Source: CAJXOW01 sp964421495
GTDB lineage: Bacteria > Bacteroidota > Rhodothermia > Balneolales > Balneolaceae
Assembly (NCBI GenBank): GCA_964421495.1
Contig: CAYQXO010000011.1
Location: forward strand, 1 to 41,955
Reading direction: 5' to 3'
DNA length: 41,955 bases
Under the pieces are notes generated by a model. The model had not been told where the DNA came from and made no database searches. It saw only the letters and a program-made list of their open reading frames with translations. The number at the start of each line of letters is the position of its first letter. Positions within the stretch are counted from its first letter, which is position 1. Positions 33,883-41,955 of this stretch are shown in pieces. A program made the translations under genes and the position numbers.

Positions 33883-34049
33883 GGGAGTTTGCCGGGGCCG
33901 GGCGGCTGTTCCTCGATTGAAAATTTTTACATGCGGTTTTGCTGGACCAACTTCAGTCTTTAGTAAATTCATGCTTACTTGCCGTTTACCATGAACTGTT
34001 CGAAAAATTTTTAGTTCTCTGAACAGCCGCCCGGCCCCGGCAAACTCCC
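33883..34049 (-). repeat. Family B stem-loop element, copy 2
   Basis: A perfect 29-nt inverted repeat (33883-33911 with 34021-34049). Read on the minus strand the core is AGAGAACTAAAAATTTTTCG ... AAAAATTTTCAATCGA, matching copy 1 at 5.2 kb through most of its length; the arms are unrelated. It starts 15 nt after the mutS stop and fills the gap before the GbsR gene. Confidence 0.9.
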
Positions 34050-34063
34050 AAACATCACCCTTT

Positions 34064-36730
34064 TTAGTTATCGAGCAACTTTTTTAACTCGGAGACCAGT
34101 AAAAGCGACTCAACGGGGGTCATCCGGTTCGGATCGCAGGCTTCCAGTTTATTTTTCACCGTTTCGAGATTGGGATCCAACTGCTCCTGGAAAAGGGACA
34201 TTTGCGGTATTTCTTCCTGCTTTTCCATTTCTTTTGCCGCTTTTGAAGCCGCTTGCTTTTTGGTGGCTCCTTTTTCTATCGTACCGTTCTCGCTTGGCAG
34301 GTCAACGCTGTGCTCCTCGAGGTTGTTTAAAATCTCCCGGGCGCGTTCCACCACCACCGACGGGAGGCCGGCCATATCGGCCACCTGTATGCCGTAACTG
34401 TGGTCCGCCCCGCCGCGCTCCAGCTTTCGCAGAAACACGATCTTTCCATCATGTTCTTTCACTTTCACGTTGTAGTTGACAATACGCTCATACATTTTCT
34501 CCAGCTCATTCAACTCGTGATAGTGCGTGGCAAACAGGGTTTTCGCGGCTACGGACGATTGATTGTGCAGGTATTCGGCCAGGGCCCAGGCTATGCTTAT
34601 GCCGTCGAATGTACTCGTTCCCCTGCCCACTTCGTCCAGCAGGATCAGGGAACGGTTGGTCGCATTATTGAGAATATTGGCCGCCTCGTTCATCTCTACA
34701 AGAAACGTACTCTCTCCGGCCGCCAGGTTATCGTGGGCACCGACGCGGGTAAAAATCTTGTCCACTAGTCCAATGTGCGCCTCCTCAGCCGGCACATAGC
34801 ATCCCACCTGGGCCATCAGGACAATCAGGCCGGTTTGACGCAGAATAATGCTTTTCCCGGCCATGTTGGGACCCGTAATGATCAAAATTTGCTCATCCTC
34901 GTTGCCCAGGTAAACGTCGTTGGGGATAAAAGGCTCTCCCATCGGCAGCGACTTCTCCACGACGGGGTGTCGGCCGTTTTTGATATTGATCACATCGCTC
35001 TCATCGACCGTCGGTTTTGCGTAATTGTTCTTGTAGGCAACCTCGGCAAAACTCTGGAGACAGTCGAGCCGAGCCACGGCCCGGGCGATCTGCTGAATCT
35101 CCTCGGCAAAATCGGCGACATACGTTCGCAGCTCCTCGAAAATCTCATACTCCAGCTTCTTGCTGCGTTCCTCGGCGGAAAGCACTTTCTCCTCGACCTC
35201 TTTCAACTCCGGCGTAATATATCGCTCGGAATTCACCAGGGTCTGTTTTCGCTCGAAGTGTTCCGGGACCTTGTCCGTATGCGTGTTGGTCACCTCGATA
35301 TAGTAGCCGAACACCTTGTTATAGCCGATTTTCAGGGACGGTATCTCGGTTTCCTCGCTCAACTCGTCCTTAAGTTCGGCGATATAATTCTTTCCGTTGC
35401 GGGCCACATCGCGAAATTCATCCAGCTCATCATTAAACCCGTCGCGTATGAGTCCCCCGTCGCGCACGCTGGTCGGCGGGTCCTCCACCAGCGCCCGGGC
35501 AATTCGATCTATGACATCCTCCATATCGTTCAGCTCATCCCGAATATCCTCCAGCATCGGTTCGTCGAGCTTGGAAAAGCACTCCCTGATCACCGGAATC
35601 TGCTGCAGGGAGAGCTTGAGCTTTTCGAGGTCCCGGGCATTCGAGCGACCCACGCTGATGCGCGACATCAGGCGCTCGAGGTCGCCCACTTCGTCGAGTT
35701 CCTCCCGCAACGTCTCCCGCACGTCATGATCGATTTGCAGGGCCTCGACAGCATTCAGGCGCCGGGTAATCGGGTCCAGTTTCTTCAGCGGCCGCATCAC
35801 CCACTTGCGAAGCAGCCGTCCGCCCATGGCCGTCTGGGTCCGATCCATAATCGAGATAAGGGTTCCCTCGATTCCTCCTTCCTGCAGACTGGTGGCCAAT
35901 TCCAGGTTGCGTTTGGTCGAGGCGTCAAGCGCCATGAAGCCCCGATTTTCAAAGGCCGTCAGCCGCCGTATATGTCCCAGGGAAGCTTTTTGCGTCTCCT
36001 GCACATAGTGTAAAAGGGCCCCGGCGGCAACCTGGGCTTTATCCATCGATTCCACGCCAAACCCTTTCAGGGAATGGGTTTCAAAATGGTCCGTCAAAAG
36101 GTTATACCCGTAATCTCCGTCGTACACCCAGTCTTCAATTTCGGTAAGATGATATTCATCGCTATCTTGTGGCAGAATATCCGCATCATCTGACGGAACG
36201 AGTAACTCGGCGGGATCAACCGACTGCAGCATGTCGGGCAGTTCGTCGCGGGAGATCTCACAAAGCTGAAATTCGCCCGTCGAAATATCGGAGAAGGCGA
36301 CTCCGACCGTTTTTCCAGATTCATACAATGACATCAGGTAATTATTGCGATTATGATGGAGCAGTTTTTCCGACAGGGTTACGCCCGGGGTGGTAATCTC
36401 TTTGACTTCCCGGCCGACCACCTTTTTTCCTTTTTCTTTAGCCTCGGAAGGCTCCTCGGTCTGTTCGCAGATGGCAACCCGATGTCCCCGCTTCACCAAT
36501 TTGGGCAGATACGTTTCCAGGGCATGATAGGGAAATCCGGAAAGCGGCGTCTGGTCGCTGCCGTTGTTGCGACGCGTCAGGGTAATGCCCAATTCATCGC
36601 TGACCAGCTTGGCATCGTCGCCGAACGTCTCGTAGAAGTCACCAACGCGAAAGAGAAGAATCGTACCTTCATATTCTTCCTTGATCTGCCAGTATTGCTG
36701 CATTAAAGGTGTTTTATCGCTGGAACTCAT
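34064..36730 (-). CDS. mutS: DNA mismatch repair protein MutS
   Basis: An 888-residue MutS. The mismatch-binding domain opens TPLMQQYWQIKEEYEGTILL and FRVGDFYETFGDDA, with the Phe-x-Glu motif in DFYETFG. The clamp/lever domains are normal. The ATPase has ITGPNMAGKS near residue 620, DEVGRGTSTFDG and ATHYHEL. The C-terminus ends with the dimerisation segment MTPVESLLLVSELKKLL. Nothing is missing. It is divergent from yihY, with 92 bp between. Confidence 0.97.
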   Translation of the reverse strand: MSSSDKTPLMQQYWQIKEEYEGTILLFRVGDFYETFGDDAKLVSDELGITLTRRNNGSDQTPLSGFPYHALETYLPKLVKRGHRVAICEQTEEPSEAKEKGKKVVGREVKEITTPGVTLSEKLLHHNRNNYLMSLYESGKTVGVAFSDISTGEFQLCEISRDELPDMLQSVDPAELLVPSDDADILPQDSDEYHLTEIEDWVYDGDYGYNLLTDHFETHSLKGFGVESMDKAQVAAGALLHYVQETQKASLGHIRRLTAFENRGFMALDASTKRNLELATSLQEGGIEGTLISIMDRTQTAMGGRLLRKWVMRPLKKLDPITRRLNAVEALQIDHDVRETLREELDEVGDLERLMSRISVGRSNARDLEKLKLSLQQIPVIRECFSKLDEPMLEDIRDELNDMEDVIDRIARALVEDPPTSVRDGGLIRDGFNDELDEFRDVARNGKNYIAELKDELSEETEIPSLKIGYNKVFGYYIEVTNTHTDKVPEHFERKQTLVNSERYITPELKEVEEKVLSAEERSKKLEYEIFEELRTYVADFAEEIQQIARAVARLDCLQSFAEVAYKNNYAKPTVDESDVINIKNGRHPVVEKSLPMGEPFIPNDVYLGNEDEQILIITGPNMAGKSIILRQTGLIVLMAQVGCYVPAEEAHIGLVDKIFTRVGAHDNLAAGESTFLVEMNEAANILNNATNRSLILLDEVGRGTSTFDGISIAWALAEYLHNQSSVAAKTLFATHYHELNELEKMYERIVNYNVKVKEHDGKIVFLRKLERGGADHSYGIQVADMAGLPSVVVERAREILNNLEEHSVDLPSENGTIEKGATKKQAASKAAKEMEKQEEIPQMSLFQEQLDPNLETVKNKLEACDPNRMTPVESLLLVSELKKLLDN

Positions 36731-36822
36731 GTGGCTGGTATTACGTATTTATGTATTGAAGATTACCGGCAATTTATGCGAAATTATTACAATTTTCTAA
36801 ACCAGATCCGACCCCTTGTAAA

Positions 36823-37725
36823 GTGAAAAGATTCAAAGCTTTTGGCAAACGTATTCTAAATTTGATATTGGAGAAGGATATCTTCTTCAATGCATCCGCT
36901 ATTACGTTCAATTTGATCCTGTGTGCAATCCCCTTTACGCTCATTCTGATTTCAATTATAGGATATCTCCTGTCCATCGAACAGGCCTACTTTGAAATAC
37001 TTCGGTACGGACAGGAATTGCTGCCCCGTATAATTTACGAAGGAAACCCGTCAGATGTTACCGGCACCATGTCACTCAAGGAGCTGCTGGATCCCCTCAT
37101 CCAGAAACGCCGCGTTTACGGTATCGTGGGGTTATCAGTTCTCATAATATTTTCGTTGGGATTGTTCTCAACCGTCAAACATGCCATATTCCAGGTTTTC
37201 GGCATTGAAGACCGGAAACACCCGGCCCTCGAATGGCTCTACAGCTTCCTGGCCCTGGGCGTTGTCGGGGGGATATTTGTCTTTTTCAGCATCGTCATAT
37301 CGGTGCTCTCCCTCATTCCCCTGAACGAAATAGCGTTGTCGATCGGCACCTATGAACTCCAGTTCAACTGGCTTTACGAGCTGATCAACATTATGTTGCC
37401 GCTCCTGTTTACCTTTTTCCTGTTTTTTGCAATTTTCCGATACCTGAGCGAACGGCGCATAGCCAAACGCGTCGCCCTGGTCGGGGCAGGCGTTTACACG
37501 AGCTTATTCGAAGGGGCTAAAATATTCATCAGCATATATATCGACCGAACCTTTGAGGTCTATCAATATTTTTACCAGGGATATTCCGTATTGATCCTCC
37601 TCGGGATCTGGACGTTTTACTCAGCTTTTTTGCTGGTTCTCTCCGCTATCATTGCACGCGCCTATCAGGATGTATATCATCCTCCCACACATCCCCAAGA
37701 AAATCCGTACGATCTTATTTCCTGA
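36823..37725 (+). CDS. YihY/BrkB family inner-membrane protein
   Basis: A 300-residue membrane protein with about six helices (residues 30-55, 100-130, 145-170, 185-215, 225-245 and 255-285). The family core FFNASAITFNLILCAIPFTL is near the N-terminus, and GAGVYTSLFEGAKIFISIYI and GIWTFYSAFLLVLSAIIARAY are near the end. The family was once called ribonuclease BN in error; its function is not established. Start is GTG. The stop is 1 nt from the start of the glycosylase gene (TGATATG), so the two are co-translated. Confidence 0.9.
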   Translation: MKRFKAFGKRILNLILEKDIFFNASAITFNLILCAIPFTLILISIIGYLLSIEQAYFEILRYGQELLPRIIYEGNPSDVTGTMSLKELLDPLIQKRRVYGIVGLSVLIIFSLGLFSTVKHAIFQVFGIEDRKHPALEWLYSFLALGVVGGIFVFFSIVISVLSLIPLNEIALSIGTYELQFNWLYELINIMLPLLFTFFLFFAIFRYLSERRIAKRVALVGAGVYTSLFEGAKIFISIYIDRTFEVYQYFYQGYSVLILLGIWTFYSAFLLVLSAIIARAYQDVYHPPTHPQENPYDLIS

Positions 37726-37726
37726 T

Positions 37727-38350
37727 ATGACTGTTTCCGAAGACCTCAATCGACATATATTGCCCGTGGACTTTTACCTGCGATCGCCTGTCACTCAAAT
37801 CGCCCGCGACCTGCTGGGGACCTATTTATGTACCCGGCTGGGTGACGGTACGCGTACCTCGGGGATGATTGTTGAAACGGAGGCGTATGCCGCGCAGAAT
37901 GATAAAGCTTGTCACGCAAGTGGATATAACCGCACCGAACGCAATGACGCTATGTTCCGGGCCGGCGGCATCGCATACATATATCTCTGTTACGGGATCC
38001 ATCATCTCTTTAACGTGGTTACCAACCGGGAGGGGGAACCCGAGGCGGTGCTGATCCGGGCCGTTAAGCCCGAAGAGGGACTTGATATCATGCAACGGCG
38101 ACGCGGACATTCAAGTGTCCGGCCGCAATTAACGGCCGGGCCCGGACGCCTTACCCAGGCACTGGGCATCGACCAATCTCAATATGGGCAGGATCTACAG
38201 TCGGAACCGATCTGGATCGAGGATCGCGGCATCAAGGTAGCAAGCGAGGAAATTGAGACCAGTCCACGCATCGGGGTCCATTATGCCGGCGAAGACGCCG
38301 AAAAGCCGTGGCGATTCACTCTTGCCGGCAGTCGGTGGACCAGCCGGTAA
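37727..38350 (+). CDS. mpg: 3-methyladenine DNA glycosylase (AAG/MPG)
   Basis: A 207-residue alkyladenine glycosylase that removes 3-methyladenine, hypoxanthine and related lesions. The active-site Glu lies in GMIVETEAYAAQNDKACHA, followed by RTERNDAMFRAGGIAYIYLCYGIHHLFNVV, TAGPGRLTQALGI and PRIGV. ATG 37727 is chosen because the family begins there; the open frame reaches back into yihY. It is coupled to the yihY-like gene and complements the repair function of nearby mutS. Confidence 0.93.
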   Translation: MTVSEDLNRHILPVDFYLRSPVTQIARDLLGTYLCTRLGDGTRTSGMIVETEAYAAQNDKACHASGYNRTERNDAMFRAGGIAYIYLCYGIHHLFNVVTNREGEPEAVLIRAVKPEEGLDIMQRRRGHSSVRPQLTAGPGRLTQALGIDQSQYGQDLQSEPIWIEDRGIKVASEEIETSPRIGVHYAGEDAEKPWRFTLAGSRWTSR

Positions 38351-38510
38351 AGAACTTTTATAACTCATGTACACCAATCCATGGAGGACCCTTACCGACC
38401 AAATCCTTTGTAAAAGCGGCAAAAGATAGACCGACCGGCTTACCTATTCTCCAAACGCCTAATTCCTTCCCCGATTTAAAAAGAAACCTCCCTTTAGCCC
38501 CATCACGAAC

Positions 38511-38571
38511 AAAAAAACGGCAGACCATCGCAGCCGGCTGTCAAAAACCGTACTGTTATGGTCTGCCGTTT
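38511..38571 (-). terminator. Terminator hairpin of the first DUF4168 gene
   Basis: AAACGGCAGACCAT (38515-38528) pairs perfectly with ATGGTCTGCCGTTT (38558-38571). On the minus strand the stem is followed by a run of seven T. The 29-nt loop contains the palindrome CAGCCGGCTG. It lies 58 bp after the stop of the DUF4168 gene. No other element is seen in the gap 38351-38628. Confidence 0.75.
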
Positions 38572-38628
38572 CGTAATCGTTCTTCCGAAAATTTATATCA
38601 CATTCCGTCCATCAAAGACTGAAAGCGA

Positions 38629-39240
38629 TCAGGGAGCGGCCGAATCACTTTGGGCATCAGGACCCGGCTGCATCTCCTTATATCGTTTCAACAGCTCTTT
38701 GTTCTGACGCATGGCCTGTCCGATTTCCTTGAATCGCTCCATGGTTATGCCAGTGGACTCAATTGCTTCCGTAATGTCCTGGCGAGCCGATTTTTGAGCC
38801 TCTTCCACTCGAGGTTGGATACTATCCATTTTATCCTGCTCCTCGTCAGTCACATCAACTTTATCCTTCATCTTTGGACTCTGCCGGCTCATCATAATTT
38901 GCTGAAAGCGCTTAAAGGTAAGACCTTCATCCTCCACGATACTCTGCATGTCAGAACGTGCTTGAGACTGTATTTTTTGCGCTTTCTGCATGGCCTCGGC
39001 AAAGTTCTCCAGCTCCTCGTCCGTAATACTGGAAGGATCCACCGATTGCTGCTTCTGCTGCAAGTTGGGAGCATTCTGCCCCTGTTGTTGCTGAGGCCCC
39101 TGTTGTTGCTGTTGCTGCTGTGGTTGCTGTGGTTGCTGATCTTGCGGAGAAGGCTGCTCGGAGTCATCCGAACCGCAGCCCACCATAAGCCCCGCTACCA
39201 AAACAACAGAAATTAGATATCGCATAGAACTAGAACTCAT
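38629..39240 (-). CDS. DUF4168 lipoprotein, Gln-rich
   Basis: A 203-residue lipoprotein: the signal ends LMVGC, and ATG 39225 (MRYLIS) is an alternative start. A linker of almost only Gln, Pro and Gly (about 27-65) precedes the helical DUF4168 domain: DEELENFAEAMQKAQKIQSQ, GLTFKRFQQIMMS, TDEEQDKMDSIQPRVEEAQK, GITMERFKEIGQAMRQNKEL. Molecular role unknown. A paralogue lies 66 bp upstream on the same strand; the pair forms a tandem duplication. Confidence 0.88.
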   Translation of the reverse strand: MSSSSMRYLISVVLVAGLMVGCGSDDSEQPSPQDQQPQQPQQQQQQQGPQQQQGQNAPNLQQKQQSVDPSSITDEELENFAEAMQKAQKIQSQARSDMQSIVEDEGLTFKRFQQIMMSRQSPKMKDKVDVTDEEQDKMDSIQPRVEEAQKSARQDITEAIESTGITMERFKEIGQAMRQNKELLKRYKEMQPGPDAQSDSAAP

Positions 39241-39306
39241 AATTAAATTCGTTATTTACTGGTTAAAAATATTTTGATTTGAAACTCCTGGTATTTCAGA
39301 AGCTAC

Positions 39307-39894
39307 TTACTGCTCGGAGCCGTTGTCCTTATCTTTATCTTTCTTATCCCTGGACTTGTCCTTTTTCATCTTCATCTTCTTTTTCTGCATGTTGCGCTGA
39401 ATCTTCTTGAAGCGCTTGGCCAGACCCTTATTCTGTCGCAGCGCCTTTCCAATTTCCTGAAAACGCTGTTGAGACATGCCCGTCGTTTCGATGGCATTCA
39501 TCATCTTTTTACGAGCCTCTTTGTTTGCCGACTGAATTTTAGGCTGGAGATTCTTCATCTGCTTTTGCTCTTCGTCGGTCATATCGACCTTGCCCTTCAT
39601 CTTTTTACTTCCCTTACTCATCATAATCTGCCGAAAACGCTTGTAGCTCAAGCCTTCATCTTCAACCATCTTCTTGACATTGGCTTGTGCTTCCATTCGG
39701 ATCTGCTGGGCTTTTTGCATGCCCTCTGCAAACGTTTTAAGCTCTTCATCCGTGATGCTGTCAGGATTTACCTGATTTTTCTGAATCATCGGTGACTTCT
39801 TGGAAGGACTTTTTTTCCCTTGCTGTCCCAGGGCAATGCCCGTAATAGTGAAAAAGCAGACAATTAATATTGCACTCGTTTTAAATAGGCGCAT
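39307..39894 (-). CDS. DUF4168 secreted protein, Lys-rich tail
   Basis: A 195-residue exported protein (signal MRLFKTSAILIVCFFTITGI ... GQ, no lipobox). The DUF4168 domain is collinear with the downstream paralogue (DEELKTFAEGMQKAQQIRME, GLSYKRFRQIMMSKGSKK, GMSQQRFQEIGKALRQNKGL). Its tail (about 165-195) is a highly charged Lys/Asp run (KKDKSRDKKDKDKDNG). One copy is therefore membrane-anchored with a Gln-rich spacer and the other soluble with a basic tail. The function is unknown; the charged tail might bind nucleic acid or anionic polymer (speculative). Confidence 0.87.
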   Translation of the reverse strand: MRLFKTSAILIVCFFTITGIALGQQGKKSPSKKSPMIQKNQVNPDSITDEELKTFAEGMQKAQQIRMEAQANVKKMVEDEGLSYKRFRQIMMSKGSKKMKGKVDMTDEEQKQMKNLQPKIQSANKEARKKMMNAIETTGMSQQRFQEIGKALRQNKGLAKRFKKIQRNMQKKKMKMKKDKSRDKKDKDKDNGSEQ

Positions 39895-40280
39895 AGGATA
39901 TAATTTACTTTTAATTTTCTGACAAATGGTGAATTAATTTACTTATTATTTAACAGTTTTCTAAAAAAAGATAAAAATGGGTCCAAATTTTTTCCGTACT
40001 ATTTTTATATAAAAAACTGAAAAATATTAACGACGGTAGACTATTAAACAAAAAAAGATAGCTTCAACAAATTGAATTGGTAAATTCAACACGAACATAA
40101 TTATAAAAAACGTCTGACTATACAACCACTCAGGCAGTTACTTATTATACAGGAACCTGAAATAAAGTATTTAATCTTTTATTTTAAGATTGTATATTTA
40201 GGGTCATTCTGGCAGGTCTGCATGCCGTGCGGTATTTTTCAGGTCAGCAGAGAACGATAATCCAAAAAGTATTAAGTCTC
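39895..40280. other. Long AT-rich divergent region
   Basis: This 386-bp gap holds the promoters of the DUF4168 pair (minus) and the DUF6580-like gene (plus). AATCTT/AAGATT forms a small hairpin near 40170-40190, with TATATTTAG just after as a possible plus-strand -7 box. The roughly 80 nt before ATG 40281 could be a structured leader, but no known riboswitch consensus was recognised. Confidence 0.3.
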
Positions 40281-40796
40281 ATGCGTAATTCTCGTTTTTT
40301 AATTCTCACTATCTTTATTGTAGCTGCAGCTTTGCTACGCCTGGTTCCTCATCCGCCGAATTTCTCCCCGATTATAGCGATTGCTTTGTTTGGCGGTGCC
40401 TACTTTAGCCATCGGGGAGCTGCTTTTATCGTACCTCTGCTTGCGATGGGGATTGCGGATCTTTTTCTTGGCTTTCATCAGGTGATGCCGTTTATCTACG
40501 GTTCCTTTTTACTGATCGTGGGAATCGGATTTTATTTAAAGTCCAACAAGCGGGTGCTTCCGATTCTTGGCGGGACGATTGGAGCTTCCATCCTGTTTTT
40601 CCTCGTTTCGAACTTTGGAGTCTGGCTTACGGGAACGATGTATCCCATGACGTTCAGCGGTCTGACGGCCTGTTACACCGCCGCCATCCCGTTTTTCCAC
40701 AACACACTGTTAAGCGGTCTCCTGTATTCCGGTGTACTCTTTGGCAGTTTTGAACTGCTCAAACGGAAGTATCCTGCGCTTGCTACCAGCTCGTAA
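40281..40796 (+). CDS. DUF6580-like membrane protein (ECF S-component-like)
   Basis: A 171-residue membrane protein from ATG 40281; the frame is open to 40227, but MRNSRFLILTIFIVAAALLR fits better as a first helix. About five helices are seen, with the family pattern RLVPHPPNFSPIIAIALFGGAYF near the start and IADLFLG soon after, ending YPALATSS. The layout resembles ECF transporter substrate-binding subunits, so micronutrient uptake is possible, but no energising module is nearby. It converges on pheA with 17 bp between. Confidence 0.75.
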   Translation: MRNSRFLILTIFIVAAALLRLVPHPPNFSPIIAIALFGGAYFSHRGAAFIVPLLAMGIADLFLGFHQVMPFIYGSFLLIVGIGFYLKSNKRVLPILGGTIGASILFFLVSNFGVWLTGTMYPMTFSGLTACYTAAIPFFHNTLLSGLLYSGVLFGSFELLKRKYPALATSS

Positions 40797-40807
40797 AGGA
40801 AGCTGGT
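40785..40807. terminator. Short hairpin between convergent genes
   Basis: ACCAGCT (40785-40791) pairs with AGCTGGT (40801-40807) across a 9-nt loop, between the DUF6580-like and pheA stops. There is no T-run, so it is at most a weak two-way terminator. Confidence 0.35.
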
Positions 40808-40813
40808 TCCGAA

Positions 40814-41878
40814 TCAGTCGATGTTGGGATAGGATCCCAGTATTTTGACAAACGTACTTTTATTCCGTACCTCGGCGAGCATTTCCCTGACTCCCTCTTC
40901 CGTTTGATGGCCGTAAAAGTCGACGAAGAAATAATAATTCCAGGCTTCCCGGCGGGAGGGACGTGATTCGATTTTGCTCATGTTAATGTCATGCTCGCGC
41001 ATGGTCTGCAGAATTTCCACGAGGGAACCGACCCGGTCGGGAGCCCCGAACATGATCGAGGTTTTATCGTCCCCGGTGGCATTCGCCGATTCCGTCGAAA
41101 GCACCAGGTAGCGCGTAGTATTCCCCTCTACACTCTGAATATTGTCGGCCATGACGTTCAACCGGTACGTATCCGCCGCCAGAATGTTGGCGATGGCCGC
41201 AGAATGTCTATCCCGGGTTGCCTCTTGTGCTGCGTGAATACCGTCCTGCGCCTCCTCGATCGTTGCACCCGTCAAATGATTGTCCAGCCACTTGCGGCAC
41301 TGGGCGACGACCTGGGAGTGTGCATATATCACTTCAATATCCTCCAGACTTTCAGCCCGGCTCAACAAGTGATGAGTAATAGGCAGCGTTATCTGGGCGC
41401 AAATTTTTAAATCGGAAGTGGCAAACATATCCAGCGTGTGATAAACGGCTCCCTCCATCGAATTTTCAACCGGCACGACCCCATAATTCGCCTTTCCCCG
41501 GGCCACCTCAAGAAAAACCTCCTCGGTGGTGGGCTGGGCCGAATAATGCAAACTGGAGCCGAACTTTTTCGTGGCTGCCTGATTGGTATAGGAAGCCTCC
41601 GGCCCCAGGTAGGAAATCCGCAACGGCTTTTCCAGGTGCAGCGAACTCGACATTATTTCACGATATATGGCGTGCAAAGCATGATCAGGCATCGGACCCT
41701 CATTCATATCCGTAATCTTTTTAAAAACTTCCTGCTCGCGATGAGGGGCGTAGAAAGACATCCCCTGCTCATGTTTATAACGGCCAATTTGCTGCACCAC
41801 CCTCGTTCGTTCATTCAGAATGTCAATTAATTCCCGGTCAATTTTATTGATTCGTTTGCGAAGTTTATCTAAATCCAT
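40814..41878 (-). CDS. pheA: Bifunctional chorismate mutase / prephenate dehydratase
   Basis: A 354-residue P-protein that turns chorismate into prephenate and then phenylpyruvate for phenylalanine synthesis. Residues 1-85 are an AroQ chorismate mutase (LRKRINKIDRELIDILNERT ... GRYKHEQGM, then APHREQEV). The dehydratase follows with SYLGPEASYTNQAA, VPVENSMEGAV and NTTRYLVL, the active-site TRF motif appearing as TRY. A C-terminal ACT domain (about 270-354) carries the ESRPSRREAWNYYFFVDF phenylalanine-binding signature (ESRP). Complete within the window. No attenuator is visible upstream in the 77 bp available. Confidence 0.96.
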   Translation of the reverse strand: MDLDKLRKRINKIDRELIDILNERTRVVQQIGRYKHEQGMSFYAPHREQEVFKKITDMNEGPMPDHALHAIYREIMSSSLHLEKPLRISYLGPEASYTNQAATKKFGSSLHYSAQPTTEEVFLEVARGKANYGVVPVENSMEGAVYHTLDMFATSDLKICAQITLPITHHLLSRAESLEDIEVIYAHSQVVAQCRKWLDNHLTGATIEEAQDGIHAAQEATRDRHSAAIANILAADTYRLNVMADNIQSVEGNTTRYLVLSTESANATGDDKTSIMFGAPDRVGSLVEILQTMREHDINMSKIESRPSRREAWNYYFFVDFYGHQTEEGVREMLAEVRNKSTFVKILGSYPNID

Positions 41879-41955
41879 CCTATCAATGTAATATTTAAGT
41901 TGTCACAACAGTTATACTGCTACCCGTCTTGCCTAAAGGCGTCCGAAACCTCACT

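Noticed and set aside
5215..34049. Integron attC sites as an explanation for the variable-arm elements
   Set aside because: attC sites keep short conserved ends (RYYYAAC/GTTRRRY) and vary in the middle; here the middle is conserved and the ends vary, and no integrase or cassette array is present.
5215..34049. Retron msr-msd or other RT-linked RNA
   Set aside because: Inverted flanks around a core recall retrons, but no reverse transcriptase gene lies beside any copy and there are several dispersed copies.
34775..36013. 412-codon open frame opposite mutS
   Set aside because: It lies entirely within mutS on the other strand and has no family features; codon bias of mutS keeps the frame open.

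Overview
The window reads as chromosome of a member of the FCB group, most likely a Balneolota (Balneola/Fodinibius-type) bacterium. This is inferred from several features: a secreted protein with a C-terminal type-A sorting domain (NNYPNPFNPTT), BlaI/M56 and FkbM proteins of Bacteroidota style, weak Shine-Dalgarno sequences with frequent GTG starts, an Na+/solute symporter, acidic housekeeping enzymes and lipoprotein signal peptides. No species can be assigned from the sequence alone. No prophage, IS transposase, CRISPR array, rRNA or tRNA was recognised.

Layout. 1-8.4 kb is accessory and envelope-related: an interrupted beta-barrel gene, a lipoprotein, a blaI / M56 peptidase / TPR-SecDF-head operon with a tandem operator, a TlpA-like thioredoxin lipoprotein, an FkbM methyltransferase, and a membrane protein/XRE regulator pair. 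8.5-13.5 kb holds a secreted Asp-box protein, a likely small RNA, two small envelope proteins and a soluble triple-PAS histidine kinase. 13.8-18.1 kb is core metabolism: purF-engB (1-nt overlap) and serA. 18.2-25.1 kb lies mostly on the minus strand: an SSS symporter, a NagZ/beta-lactamase fusion, a Tat-exported glycosylasparaginase, and the tightly packed pfkB-semiSWEET-rdgB operon. 26.5-31.9 kb holds a CoA-type Nudix hydrolase, an M20 amidohydrolase, mnmD and an UPF1-like helicase. 32.2-41.9 kb holds GntR and GbsR regulators, mutS, yihY-mpg, two DUF4168 paralogues, a DUF6580-like membrane protein and pheA.

The most striking content is in the intergenic gaps. At least nine large stem-loop elements of about 50-170 nt occur, in four sequence families named A-D here. 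In A-C the internal core is conserved between copies. The long terminal arms differ completely from copy to copy, yet each pairs (usually perfectly over 17-32 nt) with its own partner. One A element sits inside a second, unrelated 39-nt inverted repeat. One A arm shares a 31-nt identical block with a D-type repeat 3.4 kb away. No enzyme that could move them is encoded here. This is the best candidate for an undescribed system. A second candidate is a two-hairpin small RNA at about 10.04-10.10 kb.

Functionally, the cell-wall theme recurs: BlaI/M56 sensing, the NagZ-type hexosaminidase with its esterase/beta-lactamase partner, and glycosylasparaginase. The other genes are single-copy housekeeping: purine, serine and phenylalanine synthesis, nucleotide-pool cleaning, and mismatch and alkylation repair.
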